This document shows, one piece after another, positions 24,984 through 33,918 of a DNA stretch of 64,000 nucleotides. The position numbers and the translations under genes were made by a program. The notes under the pieces were generated by a model. That model saw only the letters and a list, made by a program, of their open reading frames with translations. It was not told the origin of the DNA and ran no database searches. The stretch spans positions 1 to 64,000 of the forward strand of contig CAJYJH010000065.1 in the NCBI GenBank assembly GCA_913775265.1, given 5' to 3'. This DNA comes from an uncultured Mucilaginibacter sp. Lineage in GTDB: Bacteria > Bacteroidota > Bacteroidia > Sphingobacteriales > Sphingobacteriaceae. Numbering within the stretch: position 1 is the first letter of the stretch; each line of letters starts with the position of its first letter.

Positions 24984-26846
24984 ATGTTTAAAAAATACGA
25001 CATAATAGTCGCTGGTGCGGGACACGCCGGCTGTGAAGCTGCGGCAGCAGCTGCAAATATGGGTTCGTCTGTGCTGTTAATTACCATGAATATGGGAACC
25101 ATAGCACAAATGAGTTGTAACCCTGCCATGGGTGGTGTGGCTAAAGGGCAAATTGTACGCGAGATTGATGCAATAGGCGGAAAGTCGGGCATTATCGCAG
25201 ACAAAACTACCATACAGTTTCGCATGCTTAACCTCTCAAAAGGCCCTGCTATGTGGAGCCCGAGAGCACAAAACGATCGCATGCGTTTTGCAGAAGAGTG
25301 GAGATTAACTTTAGAACGCACCGAGAACTTAGATATCTGGCAGGATACTGTGACTTCGCTTATCATCAAAAACGATACAGTTTGCGGTGTCAAAACCTCG
25401 TTAGGTGTCGAGATTGAATGCGACGCCGTAGTGCTTACCAACGGTACGTTTTTAAACGGCGTAATACACATTGGTGAAAAACGTTTCGGTGGTGGTCGTA
25501 CGGGTGAAAAAGCAGCAACTGGATTAACTGAGCAATTGGTAGAATTAGGTTTCGAAGCAGGACGCATGAAGACTGGTACTCCCCCACGCATCGATGGCCG
25601 TAGCTTAAATTACAGTTTAATGGAAGAGCAATGGGGAGATGAAAATCCTGGTCGTTTCTCTTTCACTGATGTAGAAAGACCGACCGAAAAACGTTGTTGC
25701 TGGATTACCTATACTAACGCCGACGTACACGAAACTTTAAAAGAAGGCTTCGAAAAATCGCCAATGTTTACTGGTCGTATCAAAGGCTTAGGTCCGCGCT
25801 ACTGCCCATCCATCGAAGATAAAATTAATAGGTTTGCAGAGCGCGAACGCCACCAAATATTTGTGGAACCCGAAGGCTTTAACACGGTAGAAATTTATGT
25901 TAATGGTTTTTCTACATCGTTGCCTGAAGATATACAATACCGGGCATTAACCAAAATAGCAGGTTTCGAAAATGCAAAAATGTTCAGACCTGGATATGCC
26001 ATTGAATACGATTACTTCCCGCCTACCCAACTCGACTCAACGTTAGAAACTAAAAAGATTAGCAATCTATTTTTAGCCGGACAGATCAATGGTACTACCG
26101 GATATGAAGAAGCAGCTGCTCAAGGTCTGATTGCCGGTATCAATGCTCATCAAAAAGTTCATGACAAACATGAACTGATCATGAAACGTTCTGAGTCATA
26201 TATCGGTGTATTGATTGATGACCTGGTAACGAAGGGCACCGAAGAGCCATACCGTATGTTTACCTCCAGGGCAGAGCACCGCTTATTATTGCGCCAAGAC
26301 AATGCCGACATTCGCTTATCTCCTATCGGTCACGAATTAGGCTTGATTGATAATGAGCGCTTGGACAGAGTCAAGCAAAAAATAAAAAATTCAGATGATA
26401 TTGTTAAATACGCTAAAACTAAATCAGTTGAAGCAGCTCATCTAAACGCAACGTTAGAAGAATTGGGTACTACTCCATTATCACAAAACGTGAAACTGGT
26501 ATCATTAATCAGCAGGCCGCAAGTAGGCTTCAATAATTTGCGTAAAGCTGACTCATCGTTAGATGCACTTTTATCTGCTTATGATGAAGAAACTGTAGAG
26601 CAGGCTGAAATAAAAATTAAATACGAGAGTTACTTTGATAAGGAGTTGGAGATAGTAGAGCGCATGCGCAAAATGGAGGATAAAGAAATTAATCCCGAAT
26701 TTAATTATCATCAATTGGTATCATTATCAAAAGAAGCCCGTGAAAAATTAATGCGAATTAAGCCACGCACTTTAGGTCAGGCTTCGCGTATTTCCGGAGT
26801 GTCACCATCAGACATATCAGTTTTGATGGTCCACATATCCAAATAG
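24984..26846 (+). CDS. mnmG: tRNA uridine-5-carboxymethylaminomethyl(34) synthesis enzyme MnmG
   Basis: A 620-residue FAD protein that, with MnmE, modifies U34 of certain tRNAs. It begins with the FAD-binding [10 protein letters not shown] (about 10-19), followed by CNPAMGG and GGKSGI. Further conserved segments are [12 protein letters not shown] and the [19 protein letters not shown] motif (about 360-380). The C-terminal helical domain has [15 protein letters not shown]. Length is typical and the frame intact. Two parS-like sites and a -7 box precede it; mnmG (gidA) lies near the origin in many bacteria. A strong hairpin terminator follows. Confidence 0.97.
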   Translation: MFKKYDIIVAGAGHAGCEAAAAAANMGSSVLLITMNMGTIAQMSCNPAMGGVAKGQIVREIDAIGGKSGIIADKTTIQFRMLNLSKGPAMWSPRAQNDRMRFAEEWRLTLERTENLDIWQDTVTSLIIKNDTVCGVKTSLGVEIECDAVVLTNGTFLNGVIHIGEKRFGGGRTGEKAATGLTEQLVELGFEAGRMKTGTPPRIDGRSLNYSLMEEQWGDENPGRFSFTDVERPTEKRCCWITYTNADVHETLKEGFEKSPMFTGRIKGLGPRYCPSIEDKINRFAERERHQIFVEPEGFNTVEIYVNGFSTSLPEDIQYRALTKIAGFENAKMFRPGYAIEYDYFPPTQLDSTLETKKISNLFLAGQINGTTGYEEAAAQGLIAGINAHQKVHDKHELIMKRSESYIGVLIDDLVTKGTEEPYRMFTSRAEHRLLLRQDNADIRLSPIGHELGLIDNERLDRVKQKIKNSDDIVKYAKTKSVEAAHLNATLEELGTTPLSQNVKLVSLISRPQVGFNNLRKADSSLDALLSAYDEETVEQAEIKIKYESYFDKELEIVERMRKMEDKEINPEFNYHQLVSLSKEAREKLMRIKPRTLGQASRISGVSPSDISVLMVHISK

Positions 26847-26878
26847 AAGAAACCTGACTTTTCTTCTTGAATCAACCA

Positions 26879-26918
26879 AATAATGGCTTTAATACAACCT
26901 ATTAAAGCCATTATTTTT
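26879..26918 (+). terminator. Terminator after mnmG
   Basis: AATAATGGCTTTAAT (26879-26893) pairs perfectly with ATTAAAGCCATTATT (26901-26915), 15-bp stem with 7-base loop, followed by T residues. It lies 33 bases past the mnmG stop. Confidence 0.85.
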
Positions 26919-26972
26919 AACCTTTAATATCCTGACATCAAAAATATTAAAAATCGTTTATACAGCTTAAAA

Positions 26973-28619
26973 ATGCCTTTATATTTAAAGCACAAATATT
27001 CGCTCAACATTTTCACTATTATCGGACTATGGCTACTCATTAGTTGTGCCAGCGTACAAAGACCGCAAGGCGGACCAAGAGATAAGACCCCCCCTGTACT
27101 TCTCAAAGCATCACCGCCCAACAAAACTAAAAGATTTGCTGCCAAAGAAATTCAGCTCGATTTTGATGAATATTTTAAGTTGACTAATCCGTACACCGAA
27201 ATCAGCGTTACCCCGTTTATGGAAAAGCAGCCGGAGTATATTACCAAAGGCCGGAGTTTACAAATTAAGATCAACGATACGTTACAGAAAAACACAACCT
27301 ACGTTTTCAATTTTGGTAAGGCGCTGGCTGATGTCAACGAGTCTAACGTACTAAAAAACTTTACCTATGTATTTTCAACTGGTGATGAGATCGATTCATT
27401 GAGTATTACCGGTAAGGTAAATAACACCATTACTGCCCTGCCCGAAAAAGAAGCAACAGTAATGATCTTTCCAGCTAAGATGGATACCGCAATGTTTGGT
27501 AAAAAGAAACCTTCGTTCTTTACCACTACCGACTCATCTGGAAACTTTGCCTTGAATAACCTGCATGCCGGTGATTATACTATCTATGCTTTAAAGGAAA
27601 CCTCGCCTAATAAAATTTATAATGAAGACGATTTGGTAGCTTTTTTAAAGACACCACTGCAACTCAGTAAAAATATAACCGGTGTACAGCTCAATTTATT
27701 TAAACAAGAGCCGGAAAAATTCAGGGTGATCAATCCAAGAAAAATTGATAATGAGGGACGTGGCTTTCTTGTATTTAATAAGCCGTTAAATAATCCATCC
27801 ATAAAAGTTAACTATCCACCAAATATAGATGCGCAAAAAATAGTAGACATAAACAATACACGAGATACCGCATTTGTATTCTTCCGTAGCATGGAGTTTG
27901 ACTCATTAAGCATGTCAGTACTTGAGAACAACAAGCCATTAGATACTGTTTTTGCACGTAAAGGCCGCAACGAAAGCTTTAAAAGAAATTTGGGCGTACA
28001 GTATAATATAAACGTGGATAATAAATTACGTCCAGGAGCTGATCTATTAATGACAGCTAACTTTCCGTTAGAAACTATTGACAACAGCAAAATAAAGCTG
28101 TTAGAAGACTCTATTCCGGTACCCGGGTTATCTATTATTAAAGACGCTAATAACCCCCGTAAGTTTACGATAAAACACCGTTGGAAACAGGCAGCACGTT
28201 ACGAATTATCTTTTGCAGACGAGGCTTTAACGGACATTTACGGCGATAAAAATAAGGAAAGTACCAAACGCTTTATGATTGATAAGCCGGAAAATTATGG
28301 CACGCTGACGTTAAAGGTAACCGTACCTGATACTGCCCGAAGCTATATTGTACAGATATACGATAGCAAAAAGACACTAATGCGTACTGACGTAATTACC
28401 AAGAATACATCGTTAGTTTACAAAAACTATTTTACCGGTAAATACCAGATTAAGGTTACTTACGATACGAATAAAAACGGTAAAGGTGATAGTGGTAATG
28501 TTAAAAACAGGACTTATCCCGAAAAAACATGGTATAATCCAAAAGAGATAACCTTAAGGCCAAATTGGGAAATGGAAGAACCGTTAGTTATCCCTAAAGA
28601 GGATACCACTACACCGTAA
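26973..28619 (+). CDS. Ig-like domain lipoprotein of unknown function
   Basis: A 548-residue protein with an N-terminal membrane segment ending in the lipobox LLISC (about 18-22), so it is a predicted lipoprotein. Next comes a proline/glycine-rich RPQGGPRDKTPP, which begins a bacterial Ig-like (Big_5) domain (about 30-140) with the FDEYF motif. Beta-rich domains follow, and a C-terminal segment near 480-510 contains YDTNKNGKGDSG, a calcium-loop-like turn. This layout is common in Bacteroidota envelope proteins; no function is assigned. Its last 11 bases overlap the convergent carbonic anhydrase gene. Confidence 0.8.
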   Translation: MPLYLKHKYSLNIFTIIGLWLLISCASVQRPQGGPRDKTPPVLLKASPPNKTKRFAAKEIQLDFDEYFKLTNPYTEISVTPFMEKQPEYITKGRSLQIKINDTLQKNTTYVFNFGKALADVNESNVLKNFTYVFSTGDEIDSLSITGKVNNTITALPEKEATVMIFPAKMDTAMFGKKKPSFFTTTDSSGNFALNNLHAGDYTIYALKETSPNKIYNEDDLVAFLKTPLQLSKNITGVQLNLFKQEPEKFRVINPRKIDNEGRGFLVFNKPLNNPSIKVNYPPNIDAQKIVDINNTRDTAFVFFRSMEFDSLSMSVLENNKPLDTVFARKGRNESFKRNLGVQYNINVDNKLRPGADLLMTANFPLETIDNSKIKLLEDSIPVPGLSIIKDANNPRKFTIKHRWKQAARYELSFADEALTDIYGDKNKESTKRFMIDKPENYGTLTLKVTVPDTARSYIVQIYDSKKTLMRTDVITKNTSLVYKNYFTGKYQIKVTYDTNKNGKGDSGNVKNRTYPEKTWYNPKEITLRPNWEMEEPLVIPKEDTTTP

Positions 28620-29121
28620 ACCAGCTGGCGTACAGGTTATAATTATGTGGCAACTGATGCAATAAAGCTAATTGTTCATCAGTTAAAGGCTTTATTTTTC
28701 TTGCCGGCGTACCGGCATACAGGTAGCCGGATTCGCAAATGGTGTTTTCCAATACCACGGATCCGGCTCCGATAATTACGTTAGACTCGACAACAGCGTT
28801 ATCCATTACAATAGCACCCATCCCTACCAACACATAATCGTGCAAAACGCAGCCGTGTATAATGGCGTTATGCCCTACTGATACATAGTTACCAATGGTG
28901 GTTGATGCTTTTAAATAAGTAGCATGCACCACCACTCCGTCCTGAATGTTGCTATGATGGCCAATGGTAATGCTGTTTACATCGCCCCTGACTATGGCAT
29001 TAAACCAAACAGAGCAATGGCTACCTATGGTAACGTCGCCTAGTATGGTGCAGTTGTCGGCAATAAAGCATTCTTCTCCCCAAGTGGGTTGTTTGCCTTT
29101 AACAGGTAGTATCACTGGCAT
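28609..29121 (-). CDS. Gamma-carbonic anhydrase family protein (left-handed beta-helix)
   Basis: A 170-residue hexapeptide-repeat protein. Isoleucine-rich repeats (about 20-140) are interrupted by the metal-site segments VVVHAT and GHNAIIHG, which place three histidines as in gamma-class carbonic anhydrases such as YrdA/PaaY. Activity of this subgroup is often unproven, so carbonic anhydrase is a family name. The C-terminus carries the usual helix (PLTDEQLALLHQLPHNY). The gene is convergent with the lipoprotein gene and overlaps its end by 11 bases; no separate terminator is visible there. Confidence 0.88.
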   Translation of the reverse strand: MPVILPVKGKQPTWGEECFIADNCTILGDVTIGSHCSVWFNAIVRGDVNSITIGHHSNIQDGVVVHATYLKASTTIGNYVSVGHNAIIHGCVLHDYVLVGMGAIVMDNAVVESNVIIGAGSVVLENTICESGYLYAGTPARKIKPLTDEQLALLHQLPHNYNLYASWFTV

Positions 29122-29131
29122 ACAAATTTAA

Positions 29132-29824
29132 CTACTTAATATTTAATAATTTATCTAACTGCTTACACTGGCGTTTTCTTAACACCTCAATAGTCATGGG
29201 TACATCTTTAACAGGGCGGTCGCGCTTATCTCTTTCAACTGCAGCAATCAAATCAACCATATCTATACCGCTTACCACTTCGCCAAACACGGTATAGTTA
29301 TGGTCAAGATGGGGTGCACCTCCAACGGTTTTGTAATACATCCGTTGTGATGGCGGGATTTTAAAACCTTTAAGCCGGGTTTGTTCCACTGTGTCAAGTT
29401 TACCATCAGTGAAGCGTTTGCCTTCTACAATATAAAATTGTGTGCTGCTTGAAGCCTTGGCAGGGTTATCATCACGGGCAGCGCCTAACGCTCCTCTTTT
29501 GTGAAATAAGCTATCATTAATTTCGGCAGGTATGGCATACTTCAATTCACCGTTGCCTAACTCGACGCCAGGCTTGGCATCCTTTGAGGTTGGATCACCA
29601 CCCTGAATCATAAAATTTTGTATCACCCGATGATATAAGGTACCATTGTATAGTCCCTGTTTAATCAGCTTTAAAAAATTATCGCGATGCTTTGGTGTTT
29701 GGTTATATAGCCGGATGATACATTGACCGTAAGAAGTCTTGATACAAACGTATTGATTCTTTGGCGGTTTAGCATTTGCAAAGAATGCACAAAACAAAAA
29801 GCAAAGTAAAAGTAGTTTCTTCAT
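29132..29824 (-). CDS. Secreted peptidylprolyl isomerase (cyclophilin type)
   Basis: A protein of about 230 residues with a signal peptide (KKLLLLCFLFCAFFANA). The cyclophilin core contains YHRVIQNFMIQGGDP, the hallmark catalytic segment, then GALGAARDDNPAKASSSTQFYI and a HTVFGEV-type segment (NYTVFGEVVSGIDMVD). It catalyses cis/trans proline isomerisation, probably in the periplasm. The ATG at 29824 lies one base after the upstream gene's stop and starts the signal peptide cleanly; an ATG four codons earlier is possible. It forms an operon with the following 115-residue protein's gene upstream. Confidence 0.93.
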   Translation of the reverse strand: MKKLLLLCFLFCAFFANAKPPKNQYVCIKTSYGQCIIRLYNQTPKHRDNFLKLIKQGLYNGTLYHRVIQNFMIQGGDPTSKDAKPGVELGNGELKYAIPAEINDSLFHKRGALGAARDDNPAKASSSTQFYIVEGKRFTDGKLDTVEQTRLKGFKIPPSQRMYYKTVGGAPHLDHNYTVFGEVVSGIDMVDLIAAVERDKRDRPVKDVPMTIEVLRKRQCKQLDKLLNIK

Positions 29825-29825
29825 A

Positions 29826-30173
29826 CTAAGACGCATTCATATCATCAAAATAGTTAATAATTAGTGATTTCATTACCATCTCCTGCTCCAGCAATGTATA
29901 ATTTGGAATAGGTTTTAATAACTTCCAATGTGGCCAGCCGTCCTGGTCAGCTCCTTCCAGTTCATAAAACCCCATCTGGCTAAACAGTTTGCAATTGGCA
30001 ATATGCATCAATTCTTCTTTTTGCCGTTTGGAGAATTTGCGAGGGCCCTGTCCTAACTCCTGTACGCCAATTAAAAACAGCATTACCTTAATATCCGGTA
30101 AATCGGTATCAAAATCTTCAGCAATTCGCTGCTGCAGTTCGCTCCATTTTGCATTAATTTCAGCAGGTTTCAT
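29826..30173 (-). CDS. Conserved-looking hypothetical protein, 115 residues
   Basis: A soluble acidic/aromatic protein that I do not recognise. It has helical segments (KWSELQQRIAEDF; IKVMLFLIGVQELGQGP) and a C-terminal PHWKLLKPIPNYTLLEQE region. There are no membrane helices or signal. The start at 30173 is preferred over an ATG ten codons upstream, because a TATCTTTG -7 box sits between them. The transcript would have almost no leader. It is the first gene of a two-gene unit with the cyclophilin. Confidence 0.7.
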   Translation of the reverse strand: MKPAEINAKWSELQQRIAEDFDTDLPDIKVMLFLIGVQELGQGPRKFSKRQKEELMHIANCKLFSQMGFYELEGADQDGWPHWKLLKPIPNYTLLEQEMVMKSLIINYFDDMNAS

Positions 30174-30179
30174 AGCCGG

Positions 30180-30187
30180 CAAAGATA
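30180..30187 (-). promoter_or_regulatory. -7 promoter box TATCTTTG
   Basis: Exact TAnnTTTG on the minus strand, ending seven bases before the ATG at 30173. Transcription would start at or just before the start codon, giving a leaderless or nearly leaderless mRNA. Confidence 0.6.
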
Positions 30188-30260
30188 CAGAGAATACAAC
30201 CAAGAGTACAGTAAGACTTATGCCTAATAAACAATTGTAAAAGGCGCTTGTATGTATTAG

Positions 30261-31241
30261 ATGTATAAAAAGCTATGTTATTTAATAGTTGCCCTACTGT
30301 ATTCAGCTAAATTATTTGCACAGCAGGATACCTTATCCATTACGCTTGAAAACGTGAAATACCCATATCCTGTAAACTTTTTGCCGATTAAAGTAGAAGG
30401 CCAGGATGTGCGTATGGCTTACATGGATATTAAACCGGCCGATAGTAATGGAAAAACGGTTATGCTACTGCACGGCAAAAACTTTGGTGGTTACTACTGG
30501 ACCAACGTGATTAAAGCACTAAGCGAAAAAGGCTTTAGGGTAATTGTGCCTGATCAAATCGGATTTGGCAAATCATCTAAACCTTTTATGCATTACAGCT
30601 TTCATCAATTAGCTGTTTTTAACAAAAAGTTACTGGATACTTTAGGTGTTACTAAAACTTTAATTTTAGGGCACTCAATGGGCGGAATGCTGGCTACGCG
30701 TTTTACGCTGATGTACCCGGCAATAGTAGATAAATTAGTTTTGGAAGACCCGATAGGCCTGGAAGATTATCGCACCTTTGTACCTTACCGATCCGCCGAG
30801 CAGGACTATGTGACCGAACTTAAAACCAGTTACGAAAGCATCAGAAAATACTATCAAACATCTTACTTTACGAAGTGGAAACCTGAATATGATTACTTGG
30901 TAAAAATAGGCGCCGGTGTAAGCAAAAGTGCAGACTTTCCACGCTATGCCAAAGTAGCGGCACTAACCTTTGAAATGATTTATGAACAACCGGTTTGCTA
31001 TGAGTTTGGACTGCTCAAAGTACCGGTCGTACTCTTCACCGGCAAACAAGACCGGACTATTGTTGGCAAAGCATTATTGAGCGAAGAAGAAAAGGCAAGG
31101 CACGGACAATATCAACTATTAGGCCCAGCCACAGCTAAAAAAATTCCTGATTGTAAATTGATTGCGTTTGACAACTGCGGGCACATCCCACATATTGAAA
31201 TACCAGATATGTTCTTAAACTCATTGTTATCAAACCTTTGA
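30261..31241 (+). CDS. Secreted alpha/beta hydrolase
   Basis: A 326-residue protein with a signal peptide (cleavage near LFAQQ, about residue 20). The fold shows the oxyanion motif LLHGKNFGG (about 69-77), nucleophile elbow GHSMGG with S139, a FTGKQDRT acid loop (about 260-267), and the catalytic histidine in CGHIPHIE (H308). The sequence resembles epoxide-hydrolase/haloperoxidase-type esterases; the substrate is unknown and it is predicted to act outside the cytoplasm. Its last codons form one arm of a 28-bp inverted repeat shared with the downstream intergenic sequence. Confidence 0.9.
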   Translation: MYKKLCYLIVALLYSAKLFAQQDTLSITLENVKYPYPVNFLPIKVEGQDVRMAYMDIKPADSNGKTVMLLHGKNFGGYYWTNVIKALSEKGFRVIVPDQIGFGKSSKPFMHYSFHQLAVFNKKLLDTLGVTKTLILGHSMGGMLATRFTLMYPAIVDKLVLEDPIGLEDYRTFVPYRSAEQDYVTELKTSYESIRKYYQTSYFTKWKPEYDYLVKIGAGVSKSADFPRYAKVAALTFEMIYEQPVCYEFGLLKVPVVLFTGKQDRTIVGKALLSEEEKARHGQYQLLGPATAKKIPDCKLIAFDNCGHIPHIEIPDMFLNSLLSNL

Positions 31242-31282
31242 TTGTAAGTTGATTAAAGGTTTGATAACAATGAGTTTAAGAA
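31212..31282. repeat. 28-bp perfect inverted repeat at the end of the hydrolase gene (terminator-like)
   Basis: Positions 31212-31239 are the exact reverse complement of 31255-31282, around a 15-base loop. The left arm is the last nine codons of the hydrolase gene up to and including its stop; the right arm lies in the 44-base gap before the convergent thiL gene. The hairpin probably ends transcription from both sides. The length and perfection suggest a templated inverted duplication of the gene end. Confidence 0.9.
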
Positions 31283-31285
31283 ATT

Positions 31286-32338
31286 TTAGCTATTATTTTT
31301 AAAAGCATTCCAGCCTTGTGCTTTAAGCTCGTGTACCTGGCCGCTTTTAGAAATCAAATTACAGCCCGCTGAAGCCTCTGTAATATAGCCGATGATACTC
31401 ACATCCACGTCATGCTTCATTTTGTCGTAGTCGGCCTGTTTGATGGTGAATAGCAGTTCATAATCTTCACCACCACTTAATGCACAAACCGTAGGATCCA
31501 GATTAAATTCGCGTGCCGTCTCGTAAGTCATTGGGTCAATCGGAATTTTCTCCTCGTACAGCTGGCAGCCTTTATTGCTTTGTGAACAGATATGTAAAAT
31601 TTCGGAAGCTAAACCATCAGATACATCGATCATTGATGTTGGTTTAACTTTTAGATCGCGCAGCAATTGCACAATATCCTGGCGTGCTTCGGGCTTTAAC
31701 TGGCGCTCAATAATATAATCCTTACCTTCCAGATCAGGTTGAATTTGCGGGTTTTCTAAATAAATCAGTTTTTCGCGTTCCAGCAATTGTAAACCGGTAT
31801 AAGCACCACCTAAATCGCCCGACACACAAAGCAGATCACCTTCTTCGGCGCCATTACGGTATACAATTTCTTCTTCGTTAGCGTAACCTAAAACCGTTAC
31901 ACTGATTACCAGCCCTTGCTTGGATGACGTTGTATCACCGCCAATAATATCCACCTTATATTTTTCGCAAGCCAGGTAAATACCTTCATATAAATCCTCA
32001 ATGGCTTCCAGCGTATACTTACTCGACATACCAATAGAAATGGTCACCTGCGTAGGCGTGGCATTCATGGCGCAGATATCGCTAAGGTTTACCTGTACCG
32101 CTTTGTAACCCAAATGCCGGAGTGGTGTGTAAGCTAAATCAAAATGAATGCCTTCTAACAGCATATCAGTAGATACCAATACCTTTTTGCCCGCATAATC
32201 AAGCACAGCAGCATCATCTCCTACCCCTTTTAAGGTGCTTGCATGAGTAAGCTTAATGTTTTTGGTTAAATGGCTGATTAAGCCAAATTCACCTAATTCA
32301 TTAACATGGGTTTTATCTACATTATCAAACATATCCAT
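31286..32338 (-). CDS. thiL: Thiamine-phosphate kinase
   Basis: A 350-residue kinase that makes thiamine diphosphate from thiamine monophosphate. Family motifs are present: GVGDDAAVLD (about 35-44), STDMLLEGIHFD, IGGDTTSSKQG, and MIDVSDGLASE near residue 235. The CALSGGEDYELLF segment lies in the C-terminal half. Start: the frame is open further up, but a TATTTTTG -7 box (32358-32365) lies about 20 bases before the ATG at 32338, so that ATG is chosen (a second ATG is two codons later). It is convergent with the hydrolase gene. Confidence 0.95.
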   Translation of the reverse strand: MDMFDNVDKTHVNELGEFGLISHLTKNIKLTHASTLKGVGDDAAVLDYAGKKVLVSTDMLLEGIHFDLAYTPLRHLGYKAVQVNLSDICAMNATPTQVTISIGMSSKYTLEAIEDLYEGIYLACEKYKVDIIGGDTTSSKQGLVISVTVLGYANEEEIVYRNGAEEGDLLCVSGDLGGAYTGLQLLEREKLIYLENPQIQPDLEGKDYIIERQLKPEARQDIVQLLRDLKVKPTSMIDVSDGLASEILHICSQSNKGCQLYEEKIPIDPMTYETAREFNLDPTVCALSGGEDYELLFTIKQADYDKMKHDVDVSIIGYITEASAGCNLISKSGQVHELKAQGWNAFKNNS

Positions 32339-32357
32339 AGCTGCCTGTTTTGGATTA

Positions 32358-32365
32358 CAAAAATA
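32358..32365 (-). promoter_or_regulatory. -7 promoter box TATTTTTG for thiL
   Basis: Exact TAnnTTTG on the minus strand, 19 bases before the thiL ATG. It lies inside an upstream open extension of the thiL frame and so argues against a longer protein. Confidence 0.6.
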
Positions 32366-32453
32366 CAAAAGCTGTTTTAAACAACCGGAGTATAACGTGT
32401 TTTGTGTGTAAGTCGCAAAATATGTTAGCAACCCACTAAAACCTGTGAATAAA

Positions 32454-32482
32454 AAAGGAGACCCGTTATCCGAATCTCCTTT
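32454..32482 (-). terminator. Terminator after nadA
   Basis: AAAGGAGA and TCTCCTTT form an 8-bp stem; read on the minus strand the hairpin is followed by TTTTTTATT. It lies 33 bases past the nadA stop. Confidence 0.85.
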
Positions 32483-32514
32483 ACAAATGTATTTTCTTAA
32501 TCAGGCTGTAAAAA

Positions 32515-33507
32515 TTATAAGCCGAGTTTTGCAGAAATATCCAGCATGCGCTCGATAGGTTTTACCGCTTTCTCGATAATGTCGGCCGGTAAAGTAATTT
32601 CGGGCATCTCGTTTTTAAGGCACAAATAAAGCTTCTCCAGCGTGTTGCGTTTCATGTGAGGACAATCATTGCAGGCACAAGTATTGTTTGGTGGAGCAGG
32701 TATAAACGTCTTCTCCGGGTTATCCTTCTCCATCTGATGAATGATGCCCGATTCTGTAGCCACAATAAATTCTTTTTCGGGGCTGTTAGTAGCATATTTC
32801 AAGATCCCGGTGGTAGATCCGATATAATCGGCCATTTGCAAAATATGTTCTTCACATTCCGGGTGTGCTAACAATTTGGCGTTCGGATGGCGGTCTTTAA
32901 GCTTGGTAATCTTCTCGCGGCTAAAAATTTCGTGTACCATACAGGCACCATTCCACAATACCAGGTCGCGACCGGTCTTTTTGGCAACGTAAGCGCCCAA
33001 ATTGCGATCCGGGCCAAAGATGATTTTCTGATCGGCCGGCAAGCTTTCCACAATCTGTACCGCATTACTCGAGGTACAAACAATATCACTCATCGCTTTC
33101 AGCTCAGCGGTACAGTTCACATAGGTAATCACCAGGTGATCCGGGTATGACTCTCTAAACTTCTTGAACAAATGTGGCGGGCAGCTGTCGGCCAGTGAGC
33201 AACCTGCTTTCAGGTCGGGCAGCAAAACCTTCTTGGTAGGCGACAGTATCTTGGCAGTCTCGGCCATGAAGTGTACGCCGGCAAACACAATAATATCAGC
33301 ATCAGTTTTGGCCGCCTGTTGCGACAAGCCTAAACTATCTCCAATGTAGTCGGCTATATCCTGTATCTCGCCCTCCTGGTAGTAATGCGCCAGTATCACG
33401 GCGTTCTTCTGCTTTTTCAGCTTTTCTACTTCATCATACAGGTCAAGTGTCGGATCTACTTCTTCTTCAACAAAACCTTTAATATTAATTTCTTCTAAAA
33501 CGTCCAT
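32515..33507 (-). CDS. nadA: Quinolinate synthase NadA
   Basis: A 330-residue [4Fe-4S] enzyme that condenses iminoaspartate with dihydroxyacetone phosphate to quinolinate in NAD synthesis. Conserved cysteines are visible in [29 protein letters not shown] and the C-terminal [14 protein letters not shown]. The [17 protein letters not shown] segment binds substrate. The ATG at 33507 is preferred to a TTG two codons earlier. It is divergent from nadB across a 411-base gap rich in DnaA boxes, so the partner enzyme NadB may be co-regulated. Confidence 0.97.
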   Translation of the reverse strand: MDVLEEINIKGFVEEEVDPTLDLYDEVEKLKKQKNAVILAHYYQEGEIQDIADYIGDSLGLSQQAAKTDADIIVFAGVHFMAETAKILSPTKKVLLPDLKAGCSLADSCPPHLFKKFRESYPDHLVITYVNCTAELKAMSDIVCTSSNAVQIVESLPADQKIIFGPDRNLGAYVAKKTGRDLVLWNGACMVHEIFSREKITKLKDRHPNAKLLAHPECEEHILQMADYIGSTTGILKYATNSPEKEFIVATESGIIHQMEKDNPEKTFIPAPPNNTCACNDCPHMKRNTLEKLYLCLKNEMPEITLPADIIEKAVKPIERMLDISAKLGL

Positions 33508-33918
33508 TGTCAACAGTACAATAAATACAATTAAATTATATAAATATATCTTCTTATTGTTTATTAGTGTGTTGGTAATGTTGGTAAATCAGTTGCCAAA
33601 ATCTTTGTAAAAGCACTTATTCATCATGTTTCCACAGGTTGTTAACAATGGCAGCTGGTTAAGTATCTGATTTACAATATCACCTCGTTATCCACAGCTA
33701 TGTTAATAAACAAAGGTGTGAATTAAATAGTTGTTTTCCGATTGTGAATTTCGATCGGAAATTGTCGGGTATCCATCCGTTCTGTTGGGGATAAATAAAG
33801 TTTTTGACCGGGTTATCCACATCCCGAAAAGTTATTAGCATTTTCCTTACTCAAAATTAACATCTTTTAACGGGGTTATTCACACAAGTAGTACTTTTAC
33901 ACATCTTAGACGCTATTT
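33508..33918. other. Candidate chromosomal replication origin (oriC) between nadA and nadB
   Basis: Three perfect TTATNCACA DnaA boxes lie on the plus strand: 33688-33696 (TTATCCACA), 33813-33821 (TTATCCACA) and 33876-33884 (TTATTCACA). One-mismatch boxes lie on the minus strand at 33717-33725 and 33786-33794, with a looser one at 33628-33636. A very AT-rich tract at about 33525-33570 could be the unwinding element. TTGTTAACAA (33639-33648) is a perfect palindrome. The gap must also contain the nadA and nadB promoters. Two parS-like sites lie 9 kb away. Gene orientation around it is not the usual one for an origin. Confidence 0.55.

Noticed and set aside
33618..33626. TTATTCATC as a further DnaA box
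   Set aside because: Two mismatches at the most conserved end of the box; counted as background.
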